Part shown: positions 36,014 to 46,481 of the stretch, in pieces
Layout of the letters: each line of letters begins with the position of its first letter
Numbering within the stretch: the stretch's first letter is position 1
NCBI GenBank assembly: GCA_021030915.1
Contig: JAGEMR010000023.1
Span: 1-64,000, forward strand
DNA length: 64,000 bases
Reading direction: 5' to 3'
Source of the DNA: Astrothelium macrocarpum
Taxonomy: Eukaryota > Ascomycota > Dothideomycetes > Trypetheliales > Trypetheliaceae
Made by a program: the position numbers and the translations under genes
The notes under the pieces: generated by a model
Databases searched by the model: none
What the model saw: the letters and a program-made list of their open reading frames with translations, nothing else
Told to the model about the DNA's origin: nothing

Positions 36014-37361
36014 GGTGTAAGTTCACAAGTACGGACTAGTGAGACACACAATAAAGAGGACGAAAATGGAAATTGAGACGTGAAAGGTCGGCAGAAACAC
36101 TTGTTATTTACGTCGGACCAAGGGATCTGGTTTGATAGCGACATTTTCATCTCATTTATATGATAGCTGTGTTATAAAACAATAGCAACTATATATGGAA
36201 CTGGGTACGCATGAGCTGAAGCGAGGTCCTGTCCGCCTTGGGGGGAATCAAACGAGATAGTTCTGACACGCCTGCGCTTTTTAGGCGGAATGGGCTACGA
36301 AGAATAAGCAAAAAGGGCGAAGATGATGAGATACTAAGATATATAGGGGCAAATGCCTGCTGCCCTCCATGCTGCTCGAATGTTGTCTTTGGACCGGGGG
36401 TGCATCGGGCAAGATATGCTTAGTAATTACAGTCAATTTGCGGTGCTCTCCTTTATTTCGACTTACCTCAGCGTTCTCTCATCACACTGACCCGGTTCTT
36501 CGCTTATTAGCACTCTGGCTGAAGTTGTTACGGATCCTCTTGCATACCTAAGTGATAGCCCTCATACTCTTCAACATCCCAGCATAGCACCATAGCACAT
36601 CTGACTGTTAGCGCTAATACTCGTATAATCCACACTGCTATTGGAAATTTCCATGAATCGAGGACGACTAACGATGACTGAACTGTTTCCTATTTCCTCG
36701 ACTCTAGTAATCCTTCACAGATCACGCCTCATTGGGTCCACTGTTCACAAATCCTTTCTTGAATCCATCTCTTTCCAACCAATCATAGTATGAACGCACG
36801 GACCTAAAGGATGCGCTGATCACAGGCTAACGATCAGACGCGTCTTAGCGTTATAAAAAAAGAGCTTCAAGCTCGCGTCTGCCTCGCTTTGATCTCGCTT
36901 TGATTTCGCTTTGCTTTCGCTTTCGCTTTCCACCGCAGCTCGACAAGCTTCCAGCCTTCGAGTCATCCACGCTTCTGAGCTCTTCCAGGGTCTGCGAATC
37001 GACCTAAGCCGGTGACGGCAAAGAAGTCCTGGTGTGAAATGAAAGTTTGAACCTGGACCGCAATCGATTAGCCCTTGTCGTATACATTCCATACCGAAAT
37101 TTCGCTGTCGCTCCACATGGAGAAGAGCGTAAGGCTTGGCTAGCTACGCTACCGTAAGTCATCAAAGTCTTGCACTGGTAGGGGTGTAAATAAGCTTGAC
37201 GACGATAGCAAACTTCCTCACGTGGAGGGAGTGACCTTCCCCGAGGTTCTCTACAATTAGTGTTTTGTGTGTCGTGTGTCGTGTCATGAGCATTGAATGT
37301 GCCCTCAGCTTGGTTTCGTCGAACCTGCGATTTGGGTTTGCAGGACAAGTTGACAGGATCA
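36014..37361. other. Divergent region between esterase and Zn2Cys6 gene
   Basis: A 1.35-kb region upstream of both the esterase (-) and the zinc-cluster regulator (+), hence a likely bidirectional control region. It includes a CGCTTT-type imperfect repeat at 36884-36930. A minus-strand frame across that repeat (SESESKAKSKRD) is treated as chance. Confidence 0.45.
36884..36930. repeat. Imperfect CGCTTT repeat
   Basis: Several copies of CGCTTT separated by GAT or overlapping directly, in the putative promoter region of the zinc-cluster gene. Confidence 0.7.
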
Positions 37362-38649
37362 ATGCCGAAACACCATATAAAATCTCGGACGGGCTGTATT
37401 CAGTGCAAACGTCGCCGCGTAAAGGTAAGCACTTCCGCTTTTACTCATTCTTGGGCTTGATTGGGCTCGCAAAACCTCTCCGCGATCCGCATGAAGAGCT
37501 CGCATTTAACTCGCATCTGTTTTTCGCTTTCAACAGTACTGCCGGGCCCACCTCGTCTAGCTTGTAGAAACAACGGCTAACACGGCTCCCCAGTGTGGCG
37601 AGGAAAAGCCATCATGCAGAACTTGCGTCCGGAGGCGGCAGCACTGCAGCTATGCCGTTGATAACAGCACAGCAGGCTCGGCATCGACGTCTCCCCCGGA
37701 TCTCGATAACATAGCTCTGCAGGTAACGGTGCCCTCAAGCGGCTCTAACCGCATGCGGATGCAAGAGTTGTACCTAATGCAGCATTTCGTCAACGAGACT
37801 GCCATGACCATGGCTGATTCTCAGGAGACATTAGGTCTCTGGCAACGGATCATCCCGAAGGAGGCCGCGACTTTCGAATTCCTTGCGGATGGCATCTTGG
37901 CCGTAGCATCCCACCACCTCGCCTTCACCGAGCCAGCTGAGTGCCAGTCCCATACGGACAGGGCCGTGCAGTACCAGGCCACTGGCCTCAGCGGGTTTAA
38001 GAAAGCCCTCACTCAAATCGAAGACGGCAACATTCACGCCATTTACGCCTTCTCCGTCATCATTCCAGTTCTCTTGTTCGCGCTCGTGAGTGAGCAGGCC
38101 GGCGATGTGATTGAGTCACTTGTGTCAATCTTTGAACTCATACAAGGCATCAAAGCCATCCTCGAAACCGCGAAAGATACGCTTAGCAACGGCATCTTTG
38201 GCGTCCTTGTCCGTCCTCGCCTGATAAGCAACGCGGTTTGCGACGAGGAAGGTCAAGCCGCCCTGGGCCGTCTGCGCTTGCGGGCGGACGACATCGCCAA
38301 GTACGTCGGTTCTGAACGGAGGCAAATCTACGAGTCCGGCATCCATTACCTCGAGGCCAAGCTTGGACACGTTGAGCGGCCCCCAGATTTAGAAGCGGCG
38401 TTTTCGTGGCCCATTCAGGCGGATGAGCGGTTGATTCATCTACTTCGTCAGGGCGATCCCATGACCAAGCTCATCTTCGTCCACTACGGCGTCGTGCTCT
38501 TAGGTATCCATCAACGATGGTGGGGAAGAGATATTGGCACTCGTCTTATTGTTCTTCTGTCGGAGTCGTTGCATGCTCTGGATCCGGAGTGGGATACCTG
38601 GACTGCATGGGCGAGGAATCGCGCTGAGCTCATGACAATTGACTCATAG
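37362..38649 (+). pseudogene. Zn2Cys6 transcription factor with one-base frameshift
   Basis: Exon 1 starts MPKHHIK, then hits a run of five A (37379-37383). One extra base shifts the frame, so the expected SRTGCIQCKRRRVK lies in a frame preceded immediately by a TAA. After a 168-nt intron (37426-37593), exon 2 gives CGEEKPSCRTCVRRRQHC, completing the six-cysteine cluster, and then ~330 open residues ending in ALDPEWDTWTAWARNRAEL, as in Fungal_trans_2-type regulators. Without the shift the protein would be about 372 aa. No acceptor site lies between the TAA and the cluster, so an upstream exon cannot rescue it. The cause is either a real inactivating indel or a homopolymer sequencing error. 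Confidence 0.8.
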
Positions 38650-39334
38650 AGGATATAGATGCTGGACACCACGGTCGAGGCTAAGTCAGAGACTTGAGGC
38701 TGATGTCAGCCGATGATGGTAATCTGGCCAGAAAGGGCACACTGGCGACTGGTATGTCAAAAGCATGTATAACTGGGGATCTGATCCATCTCTGAGAGAA
38801 GTTGCCCGGCTACTTTCGGATATCCGGAGCCTCAAATACCGAGAATGCGGATGAATCTGCCGCTGAGACTACTCGAGATAGGAAGTATGGCTTGGCCTGC
38901 GGAGAGAAGATACCAAGCATCTGAACCCTGTTTACGAATGTCCGGACAGCTATCAAGATTGAGATGAAGATATGCAAAAGTTGGAAATATAGCCAATCAG
39001 AAGAGAAAGGAATTGAGACGAAACAGTTAGAGCAGCTGGAGCAGACGAAGACATTTCATATTGACCGTGCATCTTCTGGAAATGTGCCGAAAAATTAGGA
39101 AGCGCCGTGGTACGCCATTGACCTGTCCTACACGAGATCTCCAGGCTATACCGTCTACTCGGGGGACAGAATGTTGGGTATGGTGGAATCGATTCCAAAG
39201 CGGAGAAAACGCTCGGCCGTGAGATGCTTCTCGCTAAGTTCCCAGTAGATACATAAGATCAGGCTAAGGAGAGCAAACTGAGGAGCTACAGGACGCCAGA
39301 ATATTACAACATCAAGACTAACAAACAAGACAAA
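38650..39334. other. Intergenic, no supported gene
   Basis: About 690 bp between the broken regulator and the FAD-oxidase stub. A minus-strand frame at 38953-39198 has no recognisable motif. Confidence 0.4.
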
Positions 39335-39598
39335 CTACCCCTTGCCATCTTGGCGCCACTTGTCGGAACCAACGCAAATGTTGCTGTAGAACAAACCACG
39401 CGGACCAGACTTGCTCCAGGTCGCTTCGTGATGGACTAGTATCTGTCTGCAAAATATCTCCAAGTAATCTGGATCTCGGGGACCACTCTTGTTGTTGTAA
39501 TTGCCGGTCTCTGGCGCAAGATCATTCACGGCCTTCCGACTGACATGAGTGAGATCGGTTTGTACCGACAACAATGTAGGATAATTTTCAGTTGCCAA
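39335..39598 (-). pseudogene. C-terminal remnant of BBE-type FAD oxidase
   Basis: A ~87-codon frame contains VNDLAPETGNYNNKSGPRDP, then GPRGLFYSNICVGSDKW. This matches the C-terminal berberine-bridge domain pattern (LxPxxGxYxNEADxxEP ... WDPxGLFxxxxxVGSExW) of fungal FAD-linked oxidases. The usual W(G)xNYxRLLxIK segment between them is replaced by unrelated residues. The frame begins directly after a TAG and no FAD-binding PCMH domain lies upstream, so roughly 400 residues are missing. I read it as a truncated, decayed gene. It lies between a broken regulator and two other accessory genes. Confidence 0.6.
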
Positions 39599-39938
39599 CT
39601 ACGCACGCATCGAGATTCTCTCCTATGCACCGACGAACTTCCCGGCTCAGTAATTACATTCGCATCGTCGCCCGTCTTCACAGTCGGGCCTCGATCCATG
39701 ACGAGAGAATGCTACTGATTAGTGCCGTGGACTTTAGATGCGGCACTAGCTAGCATATTGCTATGCACAGATGTAAATATTCTAGAGACCGGCTTGTGAG
39801 GGGCAGTTCTGATCGCCAGACTCGCAGGTTTAGCAGCGCTGGAGGCGCCATCGACAAGGTACAGCAGGTGGTCGATACGGCTTTAAAGCCGACAATCGCC
39901 GCCTATTGCCTAAGGCTTAGGAGGACAACATTATTCGA
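39599..39938. other. Intergenic
   Basis: Short gap of 340 bp. No trace of the missing N-terminal part of the oxidase was found here. Confidence 0.4.
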
Positions 39939-40826
39939 CTATGAAACAGGAGGAATACTCGTCCCTATAAACACCACCAATACAGCCGCATACGCAGCGA
40001 CTGCTCCTAGGACCTCCTGGCCCTTTAGATTACGCGCTCCTAGTGCTAAGACTAGAGTGAACAGCACTGTTGCAACAGGCGAAGTGACCAGGCTGGTGGC
40101 TAAAGTACGATGCAATGACATGATTAGCATGGGGCCGATGACTGCAACTCCGCCCAAGATCCCCATCCAAATGCGCTCGGAGAAGGCTTGCCTTCGCATC
40201 TTAGCCTCACGGATGTCTTGATTTAATTCGCGAAAATTGAGCATTAGATTCGGATCTCCCAAATGCTTTCGCAAAAACTCCCCCGGGGAGTCGTACTGCA
40301 GCTTCAGTGATCCGAATATATTGTGGATGATGTTTTGGGTTCTTCTCTCACGATATAGTGAGTATAGATCGAAAGCCTCTTGAGACAAAGTCTCGTAATT
40401 GCGTATTGCATCGGCTGTGATCTCATTAGTCGTTGTTGGTCTAGCTAGTAAGGCTAATGACCAACCATAGCGGTTGAGCAGGTAGTCGATGTCCTTGTTC
40501 ATATCTATAAGCTTGTTTTCTTCGTTCGTAACATCCGTGTTGGGCTGGAAGCCTGCCGAATCAAGTGCTTGAGCTCTTCGTCGAGATATTTCATACAGCT
40601 CTCGTTGCAGCTCTTTGATCCTTTGTGCTTGCAGTGATCTGAAACTTAAGACAATGTGGCTGTTTTGATTGGCATCATTTCCAGAAGCTGTCAGTGATTC
40701 CAATGCTTCCTTGGCGACTGAAGTCGCAGTTATGAAATCTTCTGTACTGAATCCAGTATTTAATCCAGCCAGAGCTATGAAATCTTTTAGGCCGAGGGGA
40801 TTTCTTTTGATGAACTCTGGTAACAT
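39939..40826 (-). CDS. DUF6594-type membrane protein
   Basis: One exon of 295 codons from the ATG at 40826; the longer frame upstream starts at TTG. An N-terminal helical region contains LSFRSLQAQRIKELQRELYE, the family's FRxLxxxxIxxLQxEL block, and the C-terminal third has three hydrophobic segments (WMGILGGVAVIGPMLIM, VATVLFTLVLALGA, VAAYAAVLVVFIG), as usual for DUF6594. Function of the family is unknown; an integral membrane location is inferred. A GTAAGT...CAG pair at 40861-40817 could join an additional upstream exon, in which case the first residues would differ. Confidence 0.7.
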   Translation of the reverse strand: MLPEFIKRNPLGLKDFIALAGLNTGFSTEDFITATSVAKEALESLTASGNDANQNSHIVLSFRSLQAQRIKELQRELYEISRRRAQALDSAGFQPNTDVTNEENKLIDMNKDIDYLLNRYGWSLALLARPTTTNEITADAIRNYETLSQEAFDLYSLYRERRTQNIIHNIFGSLKLQYDSPGEFLRKHLGDPNLMLNFRELNQDIREAKMRRQAFSERIWMGILGGVAVIGPMLIMSLHRTLATSLVTSPVATVLFTLVLALGARNLKGQEVLGAVAAYAAVLVVFIGTSIPPVS

Positions 40827-41982
40827 GCTTGTTGGGACGAAATAGAGTCGGAAACTTACGATGACCGATAGGCAAGACAAGTGGAATGAGAAAAGCTGGG
40901 AATCAGCACGAGAGATTTCAGCTCAGCCTTGTCATCTCCCCGTGTATACACCACCCACCCGCGTCCGATGGATAGATTGTGATTGGCGCATTTTTTGGAG
41001 ATCCGTGCTGATCTGGTCCGATTGGATCAAATATAAGATTGAGCAAGGAAATGTAAACAATGAGGCCAATGAGGCGTGATCTACGAAGGATTATTCAAGC
41101 CTATCAAATGAGAAGACTCACAGTCAGTCTGAGTCGTCCTTGATTCATGGAGTTCCCAATAGCGGCTTGATATTCACGAGCAACAGCGCTATCCATCGGG
41201 GACGAGTTGACGGTGTGCTGTGCTTCTCAAATTTATCCAATTGTAAAGGACGCTGGCCAAGAAATGAGGCACGTGATATTTACTCTCAGAACCGTACTCT
41301 GCGCGCCATAGGCGGTAGCTAGACTTATCCTAATTAGGTTACTTTGGTCTAGGGTGTGGGTTCGACCTAGCCTAAACGGTCACCTTACCTGCTCTGCACC
41401 CTTGAGACTCTCGTAACGAACGTTCTTGAAGATATTCTGCCTTCCAAATCCGGATCTTTGTTCTTTCTTGGTGGTGATTTCGTACTATGGCCCTGAATCT
41501 TGGATATGTATCGATAATCGCGATTAGATGGGGTGCCCTGAGGTGGGGAACAAAGTTAGAGGGTAGGAGGAGGAAGACTTTATTGAAGTGTATATATGGC
41601 GGAATACTTCAGGAATGGCTGTTGTCGCGAATTTATTATAAGACCGAAGAGCGTGACCTCACCGTAATATGGTCGTATGGTCTCAGAGAGTTCTCGTTTC
41701 GTCACCCTCCGGTCCCAAAATTGGGCACCCTTCCACCCGGCATAAAATTAACGAAAATGATAAAACAGAGATGAGCGTTTGCCGGCTACTTCTGGCATTC
41801 TATCGAGCGACTAAAGCGAAGGCTCTTGAGCTGAGGATAGATAAAGTGAACGTGGAATGAAGAGAGGCGGCGAGGCTAACTAACCGAAATGAAAGCATCA
41901 AAAAAAAGTTGTCGTCTCTGATTGCCTAATTAAGATCTCTATATACACTTCTTTGCAATTTAATATTAGACTTAGTTAGGTT
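40827..41982. other. Intergenic, 1.15 kb
   Basis: Upstream of the DUF6594 gene and downstream of the monooxygenase. An upstream exon for the DUF6594 gene may be hidden here (a minus-strand ATG near 41199 is followed by a GTGAGT donor), but the link is unproven. Confidence 0.35.
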
Positions 41983-43406
41983 TTATAAAGCCTCCTCGAA
42001 TAAACCCACGGCCGCTTGATTCTGCGCTACCAGATCTCTATTCCACAACCAATGCATACGAGTCTCGAGTTTACTCCTCATCTTCTTGATATCGCTCCCG
42101 ACACCAGGCAATTTCATACCCATCAATTGACCCGACTCGCGACTTGTGGAAATCATCCGCTGCGTACGTGGTAGTCGAACCTGATTATAGGCAGCCAAAG
42201 CACTGGGAATGTGCTCGGCCGTCTTGCAATGACCCAGTAGCGTCTCGAGAACCAAAGCATCTTCGATCGCTTGCGCTGCGCCTTGTCCTTGGAACGGTGT
42301 CGTAGCATGGGCTGCATCACCCATGATGGCTACAGGTCCCTTGTTGTAATAAGGTGCAGGTGGTGAGTCGTGCAATGCCCATGCCGCAAGATCCGGAGTG
42401 TTGATGAGCTATCAGAATCGTTAGCTAGCAATTAAGAGCCGGGTTGATCTCGTCCGCTTACTTCGATCATGCCTTGAGCAGGGTCCCACCATCCCTTGAG
42501 CTTGTTCTTAAGGAATTCGTATTTCGCTGGCACAATCCACTTCTCGTGTGGCCAGGTGTCCCCAGCTTCGTAGTCCATAAGTACAATGTTGAGAAGCTCG
42601 CCATGATCGATGGGATAGCTCATTATTGCTGCGCCTGGTCCGCAAAGCATGGTTGAATTCTGAGCAAACTCGGGACCAAGTCTTTCGATGGCAGCATCCA
42701 TCGAGACGATGCCCCTGTATGATGCGGTGCCCGTGAATTGTGGATTTGTCGCAGGATGATTCTCGCCAAGGAGATATTTGCGCACCGAGCTGTGGATTCC
42801 ATCTGCACCAATCACAAGGTCTGCCATTGCGCTTGTCCCATCTTTGAAATGCATTATGCAGCCAGTTAGCTCCGCTTCATTGTGCTCAAGCTTAACCAAG
42901 CGCTTGCCAAAGTGAGCGCGTTGAGGAGGGATAAGGGCTACGAGCCCATCGAGGAATCGAGCGCGATGAACACATTGCATGCCGGTGCGATTCTTTTGGG
43001 CAGCAATCATTTGGCCTGCTGTATCCCCGTAACACTATCGACAATTAGCGGGATGGGTTGTTCCTTCATACTTAAGAAAGGCCTTCACTATGTCACGTAC
43101 CGACCAGTTCTCTGTATAATGGTTTGCATGACTAGGCCACATGTTCGGGGTCGCGACATCTTTGAACGCCTTAGCGGTCCCTGGAGAAATGAGCTCCAAA
43201 GCTCGCTGTGCGTTTGGTCCGACAGTAATGCCGGCTCCAATTTCTCCAAAGGATGGAGCAGCTTCGTATATTTGAACGTCAATGTGCTTGTGCTTCATAA
43301 GTCCAATCGCAAGGCATAGACCGCCAATTCCACCCCCGACAACAGCGACGCTGTATGCAGTGTCGTGTGGACTGATTCTGTCGGTCTCGTTGGGAACGCT
43401 TGCCAT
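41983..43406 (-). CDS. FAD-dependent monooxygenase, salicylate-hydroxylase type
   Basis: Three exons (43406-43101, 43034-42462, 42408-41983), phase-0 introns of 66 and 53 nt, give about 434 aa. Flavin-binding landmarks are all present: GGGIGG (about 24-29), GADGIHSSVR (DG motif, Asp about 180) and GDAAHATTPFQGQGAAQAIED (GD motif, about 323). This is a group-A aromatic hydroxylase that uses NAD(P)H and O2 to hydroxylate a phenolic or related ring, probably in the cytosol. No signal peptide or membrane anchor. The substrate cannot be read from sequence; salicylate hydroxylase-like enzymes often serve in secondary metabolism. It is the intact oxidoreductase of the accessory block. Confidence 0.92.
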
Positions 43407-45440
43407 TGTGTATATTAAGAATTGCAGAAGAAGCTAATACTGTATCGACTTTTGATGAAGGCTTGAATCTTAAGGATGATACATTGGAAACAGAGAAATC
43501 GCTGAGATACTTATACATTTATTGGCATGTCTCTCGGCAAGTCGGTGTTCGCATGATGGATATTGAATCGCATCTGGATCCGTGTATCCACATGCACGGC
43601 GTTGAGAAAGTTTGGCTATGAAGCGATCTAGCTGGCAAAGATGATGTCTTCATGGTGAATGAATCTGCACTTGCGTGCAATTCTTTTATCATACGAGACC
43701 GAAATGGTTATGGATAAACGTAACTATCCCTAAAGGAAAAGCAAGTTGGTTGATCGTACGGTGGTCTGAAGTAGCAAAACCGATGTGGCGGAGGACTTAA
43801 TCACCGATGAGGCTGCTTACTCCTCTCACTTAGATGGCTTAGGTAATTTTAGGGTACTTTCAGGGCACTCTCGGACCTCACCGTTCCTGATTGGCCAAAC
43901 ACGAAAACCACACATACGGAAGAGCTAATCTTGAATTTTGTGTGAATAAAGATTGTAGAGAAAACAATGAGCATCACCTTTCTTTGCGGAGCCCATTTGG
44001 CATACTCTTCACACCGACACCTGCTTGATTGATCTTATTGTTCAGCTAATTTGTTGACGAGATGTGGACATCGAGCCAGGTTCTCTGTTTGCGTCAATTC
44101 CAAAAGATCTCGAAGTCCGCTTTCCGCAAGGAACTTCCGCGGAATCATCTTCTTCGCTGGGTCGTTATCGTAGAATATCGGAGTGGATCCACGGTGCATA
44201 TTTGGCCGTTCTGGCTGGGGTAACCTATCTGGACAGAGCATGTCGGTAATCTTGCATTCCGTAACAAACGGTCAACGGTCCGATATCTCGCCTTTACGAG
44301 TCGTATCTTGCATGATGAGAAGCACACCACCTACTCCTTTACAGCTGGACTGTTCTGGGCTCGCATAGACAGCCATTGTTGTTGCTTGTCGCAGAGCCCC
44401 ACCATCGGCGCCTGTCAATCCCGCTGCCACGGCTCCTCCCGCACCAACCACCGACAGATCCACGATCCAACAGAAGGAATAATGAAAGGAGTCTTGTTGG
44501 AAATGGTCTGGCCGCGAGCATGAACGACGAGAAATTTTTTCTTTGGCGAACGCGCGTTCTCCCACAAAGCTTTCGACTGGTCGGCGCGACGCGACGCGGC
44601 TGTCTCCACCGGTACTTGAATTCATTCCCCCCTATTTCCTTTCCTCTTGTTTCATGTTTCCGGCGAATGAGACGTATAGGTCCAAGATCCGAATCCAACG
44701 CTGTGTCAAGGTACGGAGGTACTTGACGAATTGTGCGCGCGAATTGGATCCTTCGCAGAGATTCCTTGTTGCCGATCACAGCCTGGGGCGACCCGATGCC
44801 TTAGCGAATCGCGGATTAAATCCTCCTGAAGAAATTCACCAATCTCATCCAACATCATCCTTGTGCTGGCGGTGTCATCTGCAGTCAGTGGCGACGACTG
44901 GCGCCAAGCCTCATTTTTTTCGTGATTTGACTTGCATCTGACCTTCACAATTTGCTTTCATCGCCTTCAAAGCGCAGCCTGCCCTTGCCCCGCGAGTTTG
45001 ACAGCAGATGTACAACTCACCGCTGCACCTGCATGGCTGACTGTAACTCTGGGGTAACTCTCACCTGCTTTTGCATTTGCATTAGCGTTGCTTCTTTATG
45101 CACGACGGAATGGTACGAGAATCACTATAGGCAGAATCACCATTGATGTTTGAGGCATAAAAATTTGTAAGTTGGTGGCTGCAGCCCTCGGCCTCATGTT
45201 GAGTACATTGTGGATTCACGAAAATGTCAAACGTGACAACGCCCGATATGCAAGCCCACGTCGTAAAATGCAAGGTGTTCCATTCATCTCAATAGATGCC
45301 GTGCTCGCTCGAAACATGTAGGCCAAAAGGGTATATCGACAAGAATGGGGCAACAGCCCTAGGTAAACGAGTGTCGTGAATATATACAAAAAGAATCAAA
45401 TGAGAAAGCCCGTTCCAGCACAATACATAATGCAGCCCCT
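43407..45440. other. Gene-poor 2-kb region with overlapping open frames
   Basis: Contains the promoter of the monooxygenase. Between 44035 and 44950 several frames stay open on both strands in relatively GC-rich sequence. The most protein-like is the minus-strand end at 44035-44200 (KKMIPRKFLAESGLRDLLEL), but no start, splice pair or family could be assigned. A gene cannot be excluded. Confidence 0.35.
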
Positions 45441-46481
45441 CTACTGGTAGACTTTAACACTGTTGATGAGCCAATAGGCCTCATTGAAAGCGCCCGGGTT
45501 TCCGGCGACATAGTCTTCACAAGTAGCAGCGAGGTTACCGCACGAAGCGCCCCATTGACCATCTGCCCAACCGCCGCAGAAGTCGATGTTGAAGATCTGA
45601 GATGCACTGTCAGTGATTCGGACTTTAGCAATTTTGAGACCGGCTGTACGTACGATATTGTGGTTGGCAAAGTATCCATCGAAGTTGCCATTGTCACAGC
45701 CGCCAAAGCTAGCCATGGGCGTTCCCCATCCGGACGGGTTGGGGTTGCTGTTGGTAATGTCTTGAGGAATGCTTCCGCGTGGGAAGTACCAAATCTGAAT
45801 CCCACTGCTCTCCCAGAGAGTTGCATAGACACCGTTCAAATCTGTGCCAAAGCTGCCAGCGTCCCCAGAGACAACATCACAACCGGTCTGACCAGCGTTG
45901 GCTCCACAATCGGTAGCGCCCATGGTACCCGATTCTCCACTGCTCCCGACGTTGACGGTGCATCCTGGGGCGGTGTGTAAAGTCATTTGATCATTTGTTG
46001 CCGCGTTGACGTTCTCGATAATGTCAATCTCGCCGCTGTTTGGCCAGTTGGGACCGAATGACCACCTTAGAAAGATCAGTATCCAAGTTGCAAAAAATTA
46101 AACAAGCTTCATGACAACTTACATCGCAGGCCAAAGGCCGCAGGTGCTGGAGGGAGCGTGGGCAATGTCCGCAATCATAAGGTAATGAGTGTATGCAGCA
46201 TTGCTTGAAAGTCTGATGCTGTTCCTGCCAGGGCCGCTGGGGCTCAAGACAGAAGAGTGGTCAACACCCATGTATACCTGGTTGTTGGCGGTTGAGATGT
46301 AGCCGTTGCTGGTTGCAGTGCCCTCATCAACGTAAGTGACGAAGCCACCAGTCGGATCAGCAATGTTCTGGACGGTAAACCCGCTGAGCCAGTTTGAGGA
46401 ATCATAGGTGTCAATCAAATTGTAGGCTTGAGCCAGAGCAAAGCTCATGCCAAATGCAAACGTCTTCTTGAAACCTGGCAT
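45441..46481 (-). CDS. Secreted GH16 beta-glucanase-like hydrolase
   Basis: Three exons (46481-46123, 46065-45654, 45596-45441), two 57-nt introns, about 308 aa. The signal peptide covers about residues 1-19. The first intron splits the codon for Met in LWPAMW; the active site GEIDIIENV (Glu132, Asp134, Glu137) follows. The second intron is 57 nt, has no stop and is in frame, so it could be mistaken for coding. Removing it restores ANHNIIFNIDFCGGW, which aligns with the matching region of the GH16 gene at 6.0-7.0 kb. Likely an extracellular endo-beta-1,3(4)-glucanase or glucan-remodelling enzyme. No GPI signal. Confidence 0.9.

Noticed and set aside
36820..37116. Minus-strand frame with a Ser/Glu/Lys repeat
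   Set aside because: The repeat is the translation of a CGCTTT microsatellite in a probable promoter.
41318..41390. GGTTCGA-containing sequence resembling a tRNA T-loop
   Set aside because: No matching acceptor, D or anticodon stems could be drawn around it.
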